Shown here: positions 17,963 through 26,757 of the stretch, piece after piece
Position numbering within the stretch: the first letter of the stretch is position 1
Layout: every line of letters starts with the position of its first letter
Source of the DNA: Desulfamplus sp.
GTDB taxonomy: Bacteria > Desulfobacterota > Desulfobacteria > Desulfobacterales > Desulfobacteraceae
Assembly (NCBI GenBank): GCA_015232555.1
Contig: JADFZJ010000022.1
Location: forward strand, 1-58,122
DNA: 58,122 nt
Direction: 5' to 3'
The notes under the pieces: model-generated
Database searches by the model: none
Told to the model about the DNA's origin: nothing
The model's input: only the letters and a program-made list of their open reading frames with translations
Translations under genes and position numbers: made by a program

Positions 17963-19852
17963 TCATCCTATTATCTCAAGAGCTTTTTCTACAATATATT
18001 GAGGATAAAATGGTCTGCCGTCAATTTTAAGAATTGATGCGTGGTAATTAATACCTGTCTCCTGAGCGATTAATCTTCCCATCTGGCAATTTGAATTCTG
18101 CTCAACCATTATAAATTTTTTGTTCTCAAGAACTGATTTAACTGCATCGCTGTTCATGGGCCATATATCTTTGAAAATTATGCAGCCGATATTTATCCCC
18201 TTTTCTTGAAGAATCTCACACGCTTCAACTATTGGACCTTTTGACGAACCCCAGCCAGTAAGAAAAAACTGATTATCAGTAGAGGATTGTTTATCAGAAG
18301 ATATTATAGAGTATTCTCTCTCAGACCCTTTAAAATAGAGGGTTTCAGGCAGAGCCATCTCTTGTTTCATGGCAGCGAGTTTTGAGTTTCTCTTATTGGT
18401 CATATTGACTTTATTGGCGGCATCTTCGCTAATTTGCCCCTTTTCGTTGTGCTCGTTGCCTGTGGCTCTAACCATTATCTCTCCCATGCAGGGCAAAGCT
18501 CTTGGAGATATCCCATCTTCTGTTATTACATAGCGTTTGTAATGTTCATAAGCTGAGGTTTTATCTGATGATTTAATATTATCATTAGAAAGATTAGATT
18601 CTGACTCTTTTAGATTATCTTCATTAAAAATAAACCTCTCAACATCTTTATCTACTTTAAAAAAGTTCTGCTGAGTAACTTGAGATGTTGCAAGAAACTG
18701 ATCTAACATTACAATTGCTGGAACCTGATATTTTTCAGACAGATAAAATGCTTTTTTAACTGATTCAAAGGTTTCAGCAGGAGTGCCCGGAGCTAAAACA
18801 AATCTTGGAAAATCATCTTGCGAGGCATTGATAACAAATAAAAGATCAGGTTGAGCTGTACGAGTTGGAAGACCAGTAGCAGGCCCTGGTCTTTGAGAAT
18901 CTACAATAACTAAAGGAGTTTCAGTCATAGCAGCAATTCCCAACCCTTCAGTCATAAGACAGAATCCGCCGCCAGATGTTGATGTCATTGAACGGACGCC
19001 TGCAAATGATGCACCTATTGCCATATTAACCGCTGCAATCTCATCTTCTGCCTGCTCAACCACAATTGGCAGCTTTCCAGAATAGGGAACAACGCTTGCA
19101 ATTACGCCAGTTGCAGGACTCATTGGATAGAACGGAAAAAATCGGCAGTCTGAGGCAAGTGCACCAAGACCAGCAGCCTTTGCTCCACTTATAACAATGC
19201 GGTCTGTTTTAGAAGGCTTCCAGTTAAACTGCTTGTGATATCGAACATTTCCTGCTGCTTCATAACCCTTTTTTGCAGCAGTGATGTTCAAATTGATAAT
19301 CTTCTCGCCTTTTGCCTTGAATTTTCTGATTAAAAGCTCTTCAAGCATCTCAAAGGGAGTGCCAAGAACAGCAAATATAGCACCAGCAGCAACTGTATTT
19401 GCTGTGATCAATCCACCTGCCTCTTTTGCAAGCCTGTTCAGTGCGACTTTAAGAATATTACTGCTTGTACAACCTTCTATATCTTCCTCTGAACAGGTAT
19501 TATCATCACTATCATCTATATTTGAGTTATTATCGGAATTCTTGCTGATATTATCCTCACTCTCTGCGTTGAGAATAACAAGGCTCTCAGATGGAAGAGT
19601 TGCCTTATTTAAGGTCATTGTTCTCTGATCAATGGCAACTAAAATATGAGGAATATGCCCAGGTGCCGCTACAGGTTCACTGCTTATTCTAAGGAGATTA
19701 AAGCTGTGTCCTCCTCGAATCCTTGATTCAAAATCATCAATAGAGAATGTAAAAAGTCCTGCACTATGGCAGACTTCGGCAAGCAGAGTGCCAATAGTCT
19801 GTATACCCTGACCCGCTTCTCCTCCAATTTTTACTGTAATATCTGTTCTCAT
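17963..19852 (-). CDS. korA: 2-oxoacid:ferredoxin oxidoreductase, fused gamma/alpha subunit
   Basis: The protein has 629 residues. Residues 1-200 are the gamma domain (KIGGEAGQGIQTIGTLLA, FESRIRGGHSFNLLRI). From ~215 the alpha pyrimidine-binding domain follows (SGAKAAGLGAL, FYPMSPATGVIASV, VVEQAEDEIAAVNMAIGASFAG, TSTSGGGFCLMTEGLG, SQRPGPATGLPTRTAQPDL). Gamma-alpha fusion is the common KorA-type layout. Two hydrophilic low-complexity inserts are visible: residues ~96-131 (Ser/Asn/Asp-rich, inside the gamma domain) and another around 420-440. First gene of a korA-korB-cyclodeaminase run; AAGGAG lies upstream of its ATG. Confidence 0.92.
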   Translation of the reverse strand: MRTDITVKIGGEAGQGIQTIGTLLAEVCHSAGLFTFSIDDFESRIRGGHSFNLLRISSEPVAAPGHIPHILVAIDQRTMTLNKATLPSESLVILNAESEDNISKNSDNNSNIDDSDDNTCSEEDIEGCTSSNILKVALNRLAKEAGGLITANTVAAGAIFAVLGTPFEMLEELLIRKFKAKGEKIINLNITAAKKGYEAAGNVRYHKQFNWKPSKTDRIVISGAKAAGLGALASDCRFFPFYPMSPATGVIASVVPYSGKLPIVVEQAEDEIAAVNMAIGASFAGVRSMTSTSGGGFCLMTEGLGIAAMTETPLVIVDSQRPGPATGLPTRTAQPDLLFVINASQDDFPRFVLAPGTPAETFESVKKAFYLSEKYQVPAIVMLDQFLATSQVTQQNFFKVDKDVERFIFNEDNLKESESNLSNDNIKSSDKTSAYEHYKRYVITEDGISPRALPCMGEIMVRATGNEHNEKGQISEDAANKVNMTNKRNSKLAAMKQEMALPETLYFKGSEREYSIISSDKQSSTDNQFFLTGWGSSKGPIVEACEILQEKGINIGCIIFKDIWPMNSDAVKSVLENKKFIMVEQNSNCQMGRLIAQETGINYHASILKIDGRPFYPQYIVEKALEIIG

Positions 19853-19909
19853 TTTTGTTATTGTTCTCCTTAAAGTGTAGTGCTATTTCAAGATTATAAT
19901 CGCAAACAA

Positions 19910-21100
19910 TCACCTGGTCATCAGATACCCAACTGCCTTTTCCAGCCCGTCTATTGAGAGTTCAAACATAGGAAAAATTTTTGATATGGCAGTAATTGTG
20001 TGTGTGTAGTTCCACATAGACTGAGGCACAGGATTGAGCCAAACAGAATGGGAGAAGGTGTTTGCAATAAACTTAAGCCTCTCAATGCTTGATTTACCGC
20101 TTCTCTCTCCGATGTGTATTGAGCCGTCAGTTGCCATAAGTTCATAGGGTGCCATGCTTGCATCACCAACCACAATAAAGCGTGTCTCAGGATCGCGTTT
20201 GATGAACTCATCAATTTTTATAGGTTTGCGGTATCTTGCTGCATCTTCCCAAACACAGTCATAGATGGTGTTGTGAAAAAAGCAGGTTTTAACCTCTTTG
20301 AACTGTGAGCGTGCATAATCAAAGAGCGTCTGAACAACCAAGATATAAGGGTCCATTGACCAGCCTCCATTATCAATGGCAAGTATGACATTGAGCCTGT
20401 CTTTCATAGACCTGTCAAATATAAGTTCAATCTCCCCGCCGTTTTTCATGGTTCTGTAGATGGTCTCATCAATATTAATCTGGTCTTTTGGTCCTGTCGG
20501 CACCATGTTTCTCAGACGCTTTAGTGCTTCACCCATCATTGCTTGAGTTAGAGGACCATGGTTGGAATAATCTTTATACCTTCTCTCACCCGCAACCTTT
20601 ACAGCGGATTTATTTCTTGATTCTCCGCCAACTCTCATGCCTCCTGGATGATACCCAGAATGACCAACTGGAGATGTCCCCCCTGTACCTATCCATTTAT
20701 TTCCACCTTCATGCCGACCTTTCTGCTCTTTTAATCTCTCTTTGAAATATTCAATCAGTTGATCTGGTGTGAGATTTGCAAGTTTTGATTCATCAATTCC
20801 CAAAGCATCTGCAAGCTGTTTTGGATTTTTCAGCCACTCATCAAGCATTGCTCTTGCAATATCATCTATTTCAAATCCATCTGTGTCAGGAAGCGGTACT
20901 CCATCAAAATGGTAGGCAAACACCTGATCGTAAAGGTCAAAGTACCGCTCACTTTTTACAAGTAAAGCTCTTGCACATGTATAAAAATCGTCTAATGAGT
21001 TGATAAGACCCATTGACATTGCTTTTTGGAGTGTAAGAAAGGAAGTAGGCGTTACAGGGATTCCAACCTCTTTTAGTTTATAAAAAAATGGTATAAACAT
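19910..21100 (-). CDS. VWA-domain protein (CoxE-like), probable MoxR ATPase partner
   Basis: The protein has 396 residues. The N-terminal half is CoxE-like (MFIPFFYKLKEVGIPVTPTSFLTLQKAM, LYDQVFAYHFDGVPLP). The C-terminal von Willebrand A domain starts NVILAIDNGGWSMDPY (about residue 240). The metal-site motif is DNGGWS rather than the canonical DxSxS, keeping the Asp and a Ser. GDASMAPYEL is also conserved. CoxE-type VWA proteins usually work with MoxR AAA+ ATPases as chaperone-like pairs; a MoxR gene lies 24 kb away at 45282. It precedes korA by 57 bp on the same strand. Confidence 0.85.
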   Translation of the reverse strand: MFIPFFYKLKEVGIPVTPTSFLTLQKAMSMGLINSLDDFYTCARALLVKSERYFDLYDQVFAYHFDGVPLPDTDGFEIDDIARAMLDEWLKNPKQLADALGIDESKLANLTPDQLIEYFKERLKEQKGRHEGGNKWIGTGGTSPVGHSGYHPGGMRVGGESRNKSAVKVAGERRYKDYSNHGPLTQAMMGEALKRLRNMVPTGPKDQINIDETIYRTMKNGGEIELIFDRSMKDRLNVILAIDNGGWSMDPYILVVQTLFDYARSQFKEVKTCFFHNTIYDCVWEDAARYRKPIKIDEFIKRDPETRFIVVGDASMAPYELMATDGSIHIGERSGKSSIERLKFIANTFSHSVWLNPVPQSMWNYTHTITAISKIFPMFELSIDGLEKAVGYLMTR

Positions 21101-21117
21101 ATAAATTATCTCTATTT

Positions 21118-21279
21118 TTATATTGTTTCTAAATTTTTCGGAGTTTTATGAATAAAAAAAACATAGATAGTCAGATATAATGAACAGACAAGAAATGAAA
21201 TATCTCTCATAACAGTCCATTGAGGGTCAACAGTTTTTTTCTTATCAATTGATTTATTCTGTTTTATATCTTCAACCAT
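21118..21279 (-). pseudogene. Remnant of a MauE/DoxX-family gene (C-terminal end only)
   Basis: The 53-codon frame from the ATG at 21279 ends in WTVMRDISFLVCSLYLTIYV, which aligns with the last ~35 residues of the intact MauE/DoxX protein at 26254-26754 (WTIMRDFSFLAASIYLTFRI, with matching phenylalanine-rich ends). The preceding ~20 residues (MVEDIKQNKSIDKKK) are unrelated and the first three membrane helices are missing. It directly follows the decayed rhodanese gene with a GGAG site over that gene's stop, so it may still be translated as a single-helix peptide. Confidence 0.75.
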
Positions 21280-21283
21280 AACC

Positions 21284-21577
21284 TTAATCTCCTGTATCTA
21301 CAGGCAGCCCAGCCTCATGCCAGAGTGACCATCCATTGACGAGAACCTTAACATTATTAAACAGACATAACGAATCTTTAATATGACCAGCAATATACTG
21401 TTCTTTAGGGCGAGCATCAATAAAAACAGCAGACTTTTGTTCAAACAAAGCTCTTGCATCTTCCAATGAAATAACAAGCGTCTCTCCTGAAGAATCGGTA
21501 AAACGTGCGTCAACAGAAAAGTCTCCAATAAGCGGTAATTTGTCAGAACGGAAGTGAATAGTTGCTCCATGAGGCAC
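21284..21577 (-). pseudogene. Internally deleted rhodanese-domain gene (decayed paralogue)
   Basis: The frame from a GTG at 21577 encodes 97 residues closely matching the membrane rhodanese at 27896-28450: VDARFTDSSGETLVISLEDA versus VDARFSDSSGESLVISLEEA, and NNVKVLVNGWSLWHEAGLP versus NNVKVLVNGWSVWQEAGLP. Two parts are gone. One is the N-terminal membrane anchor (a stop lies just upstream). The other is about 60 residues between GHIKDSL and NNVKV, which includes the catalytic YCDGDTC loop of the intact copy. It therefore cannot act as a sulfurtransferase. Confidence 0.85.
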
Positions 21578-21875
21578 TGCCTGTATTTTTTATTTACAAT
21601 GTGTAAAGAATACTGACATCTCTATAATACCTATCTCCCTATTTTTATACAGGGTATGAATCCCGCTTTAATACCAGGAATATTATTATAAACCATTTAC
21701 CACGGTACTGATTGAATATGATACTTATAACAATCCGGTTCATATTTTCATGGCATAGCTTGTGCTTTGATTTTGAAGTGTAAAGTTGTTATATCAATAC
21801 TAATTAGAGTCAGACATAAGATTGTGTCTGTCAGTTGTAATGATGAAAATAACCAATAAACAAAGGAGTATAGGA

Positions 21876-22331
21876 ATGAAGAAACTTGTTGTATGTTTTA
21901 CATTAATTTTTAGCTGTTTTATTCTCGGAAATGCTATGGCAGGTGGTCCAGAAGAGGAGTGTATTGCCAAAAGCAAAGAAGCTGCCCAACTGGTCAAAGA
22001 TAAGGGGCTTGATGCCGGAGTTACCGAAATTAACAAGAAAGACGGTAAATTTGTCTCAGCGGACACCTTTGTTATTCTGTTCAATTTTGAAGGTGTGGTA
22101 TTAGCTCACCCTACAAAACCTGATACAATAGGTAAAAACAGAATGAAAGATAAAGACAGCAAAGGTAAAGCCTATTATCAGGAATATGTAGAGGTTGCAA
22201 AAACCAAAGGTTCTGGTTGGGTAGAGCATATGTGGGTTTCACCTGATAAGAAAGAGTTTCAAAAAAAGACTTACGTTCAGAGAGTGGAAGGTCAGGATAT
22301 GGCAGTATGTGCAGGTTATATTGTAAAATAG
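21876..22331 (+). CDS. Periplasmic single Cache-domain protein
   Basis: The protein has 151 residues from the ATG at 21876, chosen because AAAGGAG sits 8 nt upstream; an in-frame ATG at 21822 has none. Residues 1-21 form a signal peptide (hydrophobic, ending AMA-GG). The rest is a type 2 single Cache fold: GVVLAHPTKPDTIGKN, KGKAYYQEYVEVAKTKGSGWVEHMW and KKTYVQRVEGQDMAVCAGY. Such domains bind small ligands in the periplasm, usually as the sensor part of chemoreceptors or kinases; here it is free-standing. A strong terminator follows, then a BvgS-type kinase gene. It may supply ligand to that kinase; that is inference. Confidence 0.88.
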   Translation: MKKLVVCFTLIFSCFILGNAMAGGPEEECIAKSKEAAQLVKDKGLDAGVTEINKKDGKFVSADTFVILFNFEGVVLAHPTKPDTIGKNRMKDKDSKGKAYYQEYVEVAKTKGSGWVEHMWVSPDKKEFQKKTYVQRVEGQDMAVCAGYIVK

Positions 22332-22372
22332 ACTGCCGTAATTCATATTTGTAAAGCGTGGTGAAATAGAAT

Positions 22373-22407
22373 AAAAATGCTGCCTGAATTATCTGGCAGC
22401 ATTTTTG
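22373..22407 (+). terminator. Intrinsic terminator after the Cache-domain gene
   Basis: AAAATGCTGCC and GGCAGCATTTT are perfect complements around TGAATTATCT and the descending arm ends in five Ts. It separates the small Cache gene from the kinase gene 32 bp downstream. Confidence 0.9.
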
Positions 22408-22438
22408 TTATTTTCCAATTTAAGGAAAAAATGATTTT

Positions 22439-25400
22439 ATGAAGATCAAAGCAATTATTCTGATTTATATTCTGGTTCTGGCAAGTTCAAAAGGAATTTG
22501 TGCGGATACAATCACCATTGCTTTGAGAAACGATCTTCCACCTCTATCCTTTCTCAATGTTGACGGTCAACCTGCAGGGTTATTTGTGGATATGTGGAAA
22601 CTGTGGGCTGATAAAACCGGAAAGAAAATCCAATTCCGTATCGGTACAAGACAAGAGAATATTGATTCTCTTAAAGACGCTACAGCAGACATTATCGGGG
22701 CACTTCTCTTTTCAGAAGAACGTGCCCAATGGATGATTTTTTCCCAACCACTTTATGAACTCAGCCATTATGTTTTCTTTCCAAAAAACAGGATAAAAAG
22801 TAAAAGCGTTAAGGAGCTTAAAGGACAGAAAATTGGAGTTGTTGGTGGAACGATGCCAGAGCAGGAACTTCGTAAAAAATATCCTGATATTGAAATTATT
22901 ACCTTTCCAAACATTGAAGATAAGATAAGTGCGGTTCGGGAAGGGAAAATTCAGGCATTTGTCAGCAATCCGGCATCCGTTTCGGTGATTCTGGGCAAAA
23001 TGGGGTTGGCTGGCGAGTTTGAAGCAATAGATGAACAATTGTTTGTAAGACAACTTCACGCAGGCATATTGAAAAACAATAAAGAACTGCTTACGATTGT
23101 GAACAAGGGTTTTGACGAAATATCCAATGATGAACTTGCTGAAATCGAACTACGCTGGATACCTGATCCTAAAAAGCAATATTTTTCTTCAAAACTCAGT
23201 CAGATAAAACTTACGAATGAGGAAAAGGCGTGGATTGAAAAACACTCTGTTAATTTTGGCATTATTATGACAAACCCGCCTTTTTCCTTTATCGGAGACA
23301 ATAATACTCCAGATGGAATTGCATTGGATTATCTTGAAATAATCAAAAAACGTACGGGTCTTCGTTTTCAGATTACACATGCAGAAACCCATGATAAAAT
23401 TGCTTCGCTATTGAAAGAAAAGCGTATTGACGGAATTCCTTTTATTTCAAAAACTCCAGAACGGGAGCAGTATCTGAATTTTACCACACCATATACGACC
23501 ATGGATTGGGTTGTTGTAGCCCGAAGCGATTTTCAGTTTATCAGAAATATTGAAGAGCTGTCCGGTAAACGGGTAGGTGTAGTCAGACAAAGCTCTGTAT
23601 GGGAATTGCTGGTAAAAATACCGGGCATTGAGCTCATTCCCGCCTACTCCCAGAAAGAACTATGGGAATCGCTTTCTCTCGGAAAAACAGACGCAGTTGT
23701 CCATAATATCGAAATGGCAGGATATTATATTCTAAAATTGAGAATTACAAATCTCAAGGTAGCCTATACATTACCGGAAAAAAGAAAAGCCGCTATGGGA
23801 ATATCCAAAGACTATCCGGAACTTGTAACTATTCTCAACAAGGCAATTGATTCAATTACTCCCGAAGAGCACGAAGCCATTCGGAAAAAATGGTTATCGA
23901 TCAGGTATGAGAATGGTGTAAACTGGAAAATTGTCGGATTGTGGATGGCGATTATCGTATCTGTTTTTGCATCTGTTCTGATTACTATATTAATCTGGAA
24001 CAGACGATTAGCAAGAGAAATTGCCGATCGCAAGCGGGTAGAAGAGGCTCTTCAGGAAAGCGAAGTGAAATTACAGGAGCAAAATGAAGAATTGCAGGCT
24101 ATCAATGAAGAGTATCAGGTAACAAACGAAGAATTAATACAAACAAACGATCATCTGGTTGAAGCCACGCAAAGATTGACAGAAAGCGAGAACCTGCTCA
24201 GAAATATCTTTGAGAATGCACCTGACGGTTGTCTTATCGCAGACACAGACACAAAAAGCTTTCATTACGCCAACAGCATGATATGCCGGATGTTGGGTTA
24301 CAGCATGGAAGAAATTCTGAGTTTCGGTATTCACAATATCCTATCTGAAAAAGACCTGCCTTATGTAACCGAACAGTTCGAGAAGCAAAGCAAAGGTGAA
24401 ATAACTCTGGCATACAATCTCCCTATAATGCGGAAAGATGGCTCTGTGTTCTATGCAGACGTTACCGCATGCCCACTAAGTATCAATCAAAGTACATGTC
24501 TTCTCGGTATGTTCAGGGATGTCACGGATCGTAAAAAGGCAGAAGAGGAGATACTTAAAGCCAAACAGTCCGCAGAAGCTGCCAATCGTGCCAAAAGCGA
24601 ATTTCTTGCGGTAATGAGCCATGAAATCCGTACGCCCATGAACGGAGTTGTGGGGCTGACCGATCTGCTTTTAGCAACCGATATGACTGACATTCAGCGA
24701 AACTACCTTGAAAACCTGAGATATTCCGCCTATTCTCTGCTTGGTATTATTAATGATATTCTGGATATATCCAAAATTGAAGCGGACAGACTTGAACTGG
24801 AAAACACTGATTTCAACCTTTCTGATATTGTTAAAAAAATAGTTTTTATGATGACACATAGATGCAGTGAAAAAGGGATAGACCTGATTAGAGTGATCGA
24901 TACGGATATTCCAAAAATGGTTGTAGGCGATCCTGTCAGAATACGTCAGATCGTCCTAAATCTTCTCGGTAATGCGGTCAAATTTACGGAAAAGGGTGAG
25001 ATTTCGGTTTATGTCAGAAAATCGGGAGATGAATATGAAGAAAACGGTAAGAGGATGTTGCCGGTTGCAATTTCTGTGAAAGATACGGGAATTGGCATTC
25101 CTGCGAACAAGCTTGGCAGAATCTTTGAAAGTTTCACACAGGCGGACGACTCAACCACCCGGAAATACGGCGGTACAGGTCTGGGGCTGACTATTTCCAA
25201 AAGATTGGTTGAAATGATGAACGGCAGCATCACGGTTGAAAGCACACAGGGACAAGGCACCTGCTTTGATGTTAATCTTCGGTTGCCGATTTCGGATAAG
25301 CAGTCTGATCCGGCTGAATATATAGATGAAAAGAAAACCCTGTCCCGTTATTCCGGTAATATTCTGATTGCCGAAGACAACCCCATAAACATGCTGGTCA

Positions 25401-26119
25401 TCAGGACACATCTGGCAAAGATGGGATTTCGGGTCATTGAAGCCGTTAACGGAAAAGAGGCATTTGAAAAATGTATGGAACATGAGATGGATCTGGTTTT
25501 CATGGATATTCATATGCCCGAGATGAACGGAATTGAAGCCACCCATAAAATCAGGGAACACGAAGCGGGAAAAAAACGCACTCCGATTATTGCACTTACG
25601 GCGGATGCGTTTAAGGAGGACAGGGACAAATGTCTTTCCGAAGGCATGGATTTTTTTCTTGTAAAACCGTTCAAACCCGAAGATATTATCAAAGTTATCG
25701 AACTTTTTGCACCTGACAGATCGGAACCTGTAACCGGATATAGCGTAAATTCATCTGCCGGACTTCAGGTCAGGCAGCAGGCAGTGTTTGATCGTGAGGC
25801 GTTGTTACAAAGGGTCGGCGGTGACTGGAGTCTTTTTGATAAACTGGTTCCCATATTTTTGGAAAGCTTTCAGGAAGGAATATCTGAACTGCATTCTCAC
25901 ATAGCAGAACAGGATTTGAATGGAATTTATCTTCAATCTCATAAGTTGAAAGGTATGTGCCTCAGTATCGGAGCAGATATATTAGCGGATTTTGCAAAAC
26001 AGATTGAATATATAGCCAGGCATAACGGAAGTATCGAAGAAATAGAATCATTTTTTGTGTTTTTAGAACCCGCATTCAAGGAATTTTGTGAAGAGGCATT
26101 AATCAATAATCACCAATAA
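22439..26119 (+). CDS. BvgS-type hybrid sensor histidine kinase
   Basis: The protein has 1226 residues. Order: signal peptide (1-22); two periplasmic solute-binding (SBP_bac_3) domains (~24-250 and ~265-490); one membrane helix (~496-518); a coiled coil rich in Glu/Gln (~525-575); PAS (~580-700); HisKA with phospho-His in MSHEIRTPMNG (~727); HATPase with a G-box GTGLGLTISKRLVE (~912); receiver with Asp in LVFMDIHMPEMNG (~1021); and an HPt domain with SHKLKG (~1166). This is the full BvgS/EvgS phosphorelay layout, sensing small periplasmic solutes. No response regulator is nearby, so the output is unknown. The upstream terminator implies its own promoter or read-through. Confidence 0.93.
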   Translation: MKIKAIILIYILVLASSKGICADTITIALRNDLPPLSFLNVDGQPAGLFVDMWKLWADKTGKKIQFRIGTRQENIDSLKDATADIIGALLFSEERAQWMIFSQPLYELSHYVFFPKNRIKSKSVKELKGQKIGVVGGTMPEQELRKKYPDIEIITFPNIEDKISAVREGKIQAFVSNPASVSVILGKMGLAGEFEAIDEQLFVRQLHAGILKNNKELLTIVNKGFDEISNDELAEIELRWIPDPKKQYFSSKLSQIKLTNEEKAWIEKHSVNFGIIMTNPPFSFIGDNNTPDGIALDYLEIIKKRTGLRFQITHAETHDKIASLLKEKRIDGIPFISKTPEREQYLNFTTPYTTMDWVVVARSDFQFIRNIEELSGKRVGVVRQSSVWELLVKIPGIELIPAYSQKELWESLSLGKTDAVVHNIEMAGYYILKLRITNLKVAYTLPEKRKAAMGISKDYPELVTILNKAIDSITPEEHEAIRKKWLSIRYENGVNWKIVGLWMAIIVSVFASVLITILIWNRRLAREIADRKRVEEALQESEVKLQEQNEELQAINEEYQVTNEELIQTNDHLVEATQRLTESENLLRNIFENAPDGCLIADTDTKSFHYANSMICRMLGYSMEEILSFGIHNILSEKDLPYVTEQFEKQSKGEITLAYNLPIMRKDGSVFYADVTACPLSINQSTCLLGMFRDVTDRKKAEEEILKAKQSAEAANRAKSEFLAVMSHEIRTPMNGVVGLTDLLLATDMTDIQRNYLENLRYSAYSLLGIINDILDISKIEADRLELENTDFNLSDIVKKIVFMMTHRCSEKGIDLIRVIDTDIPKMVVGDPVRIRQIVLNLLGNAVKFTEKGEISVYVRKSGDEYEENGKRMLPVAISVKDTGIGIPANKLGRIFESFTQADDSTTRKYGGTGLGLTISKRLVEMMNGSITVESTQGQGTCFDVNLRLPISDKQSDPAEYIDEKKTLSRYSGNILIAEDNPINMLVIRTHLAKMGFRVIEAVNGKEAFEKCMEHEMDLVFMDIHMPEMNGIEATHKIREHEAGKKRTPIIALTADAFKEDRDKCLSEGMDFFLVKPFKPEDIIKVIELFAPDRSEPVTGYSVNSSAGLQVRQQAVFDREALLQRVGGDWSLFDKLVPIFLESFQEGISELHSHIAEQDLNGIYLQSHKLKGMCLSIGADILADFAKQIEYIARHNGSIEEIESFFVFLEPAFKEFCEEALINNHQ

Positions 26120-26253
26120 TCAGGTATTGGGAATATCTTGTTTACTGGACATGGCTATCTCCTGTTATCAATATAAGATAATTTATTTTTTGGATAACAC
26201 CATACCCATCTGTATATAAAATATCCAGATAATAGCTTCATAATATGCCATGT

Positions 26254-26754
26254 TTAAATATTCGGAGATTTGGAAAAGAAAAATATCCGAAATGTAAGAT
26301 ATATTGATGCTGCAAGAAACGAGAAATCTCTCATTATTGTCCATATCCCTGCCGGACCTTGCGTGGCATCAGTTGAGAAGCAACCACAATGAATATCAAG
26401 ACCCCTTATCTGGTTGAATATCAATGATCCGATAAATATCATCATCAGAGATGTGCTTATTACGGTTGAACCTTCAAGCCAGATTCCAGCAACAAGGGAT
26501 AAACCAATCAATAATTCTAACCAAGGCAGCACTAAAGCCGCGATATTTACCGCTGTATCTGGCAGAATCTGATAGTTAAAAACTGCCTTTGCAAATGCTT
26601 CAGGGTGCAGAATTTTATCATAGCTTGCATACATAAATACTACTCCCATTAAAATGCGTATTGAATTGAACAAAAATGTATTAAACAAGAGTGCTTTCCA
26701 TTTTGATTCTGTTTGTATTGTGGATTTACTGTTTGTAGATGAATTGGAGTTCAT
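26254..26754 (-). CDS. MauE/DoxX-family membrane protein
   Basis: The protein has 166 residues with four predicted membrane helices. Signature strings are RILMGVVFMYASYDKILHPEAFAKAVFNYQILP and LPWLELLIGLSLVAGIWLEGS, followed by RGLDIHCGCFS. MauE/DoxX proteins carry electrons or help thiol-redox maturation in the membrane; the GCGCF-like CGCF pair is conserved in the MauE group. It follows the CDF gene by 3 bp and ends the metal/thiol gene run. A decayed C-terminal copy of it exists at 21118-21279. Confidence 0.85.
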   Translation of the reverse strand: MNSNSSTNSKSTIQTESKWKALLFNTFLFNSIRILMGVVFMYASYDKILHPEAFAKAVFNYQILPDTAVNIAALVLPWLELLIGLSLVAGIWLEGSTVISTSLMMIFIGSLIFNQIRGLDIHCGCFSTDATQGPAGIWTIMRDFSFLAASIYLTFRIFFFSKSPNI

Positions 26755-26757
26755 AGA

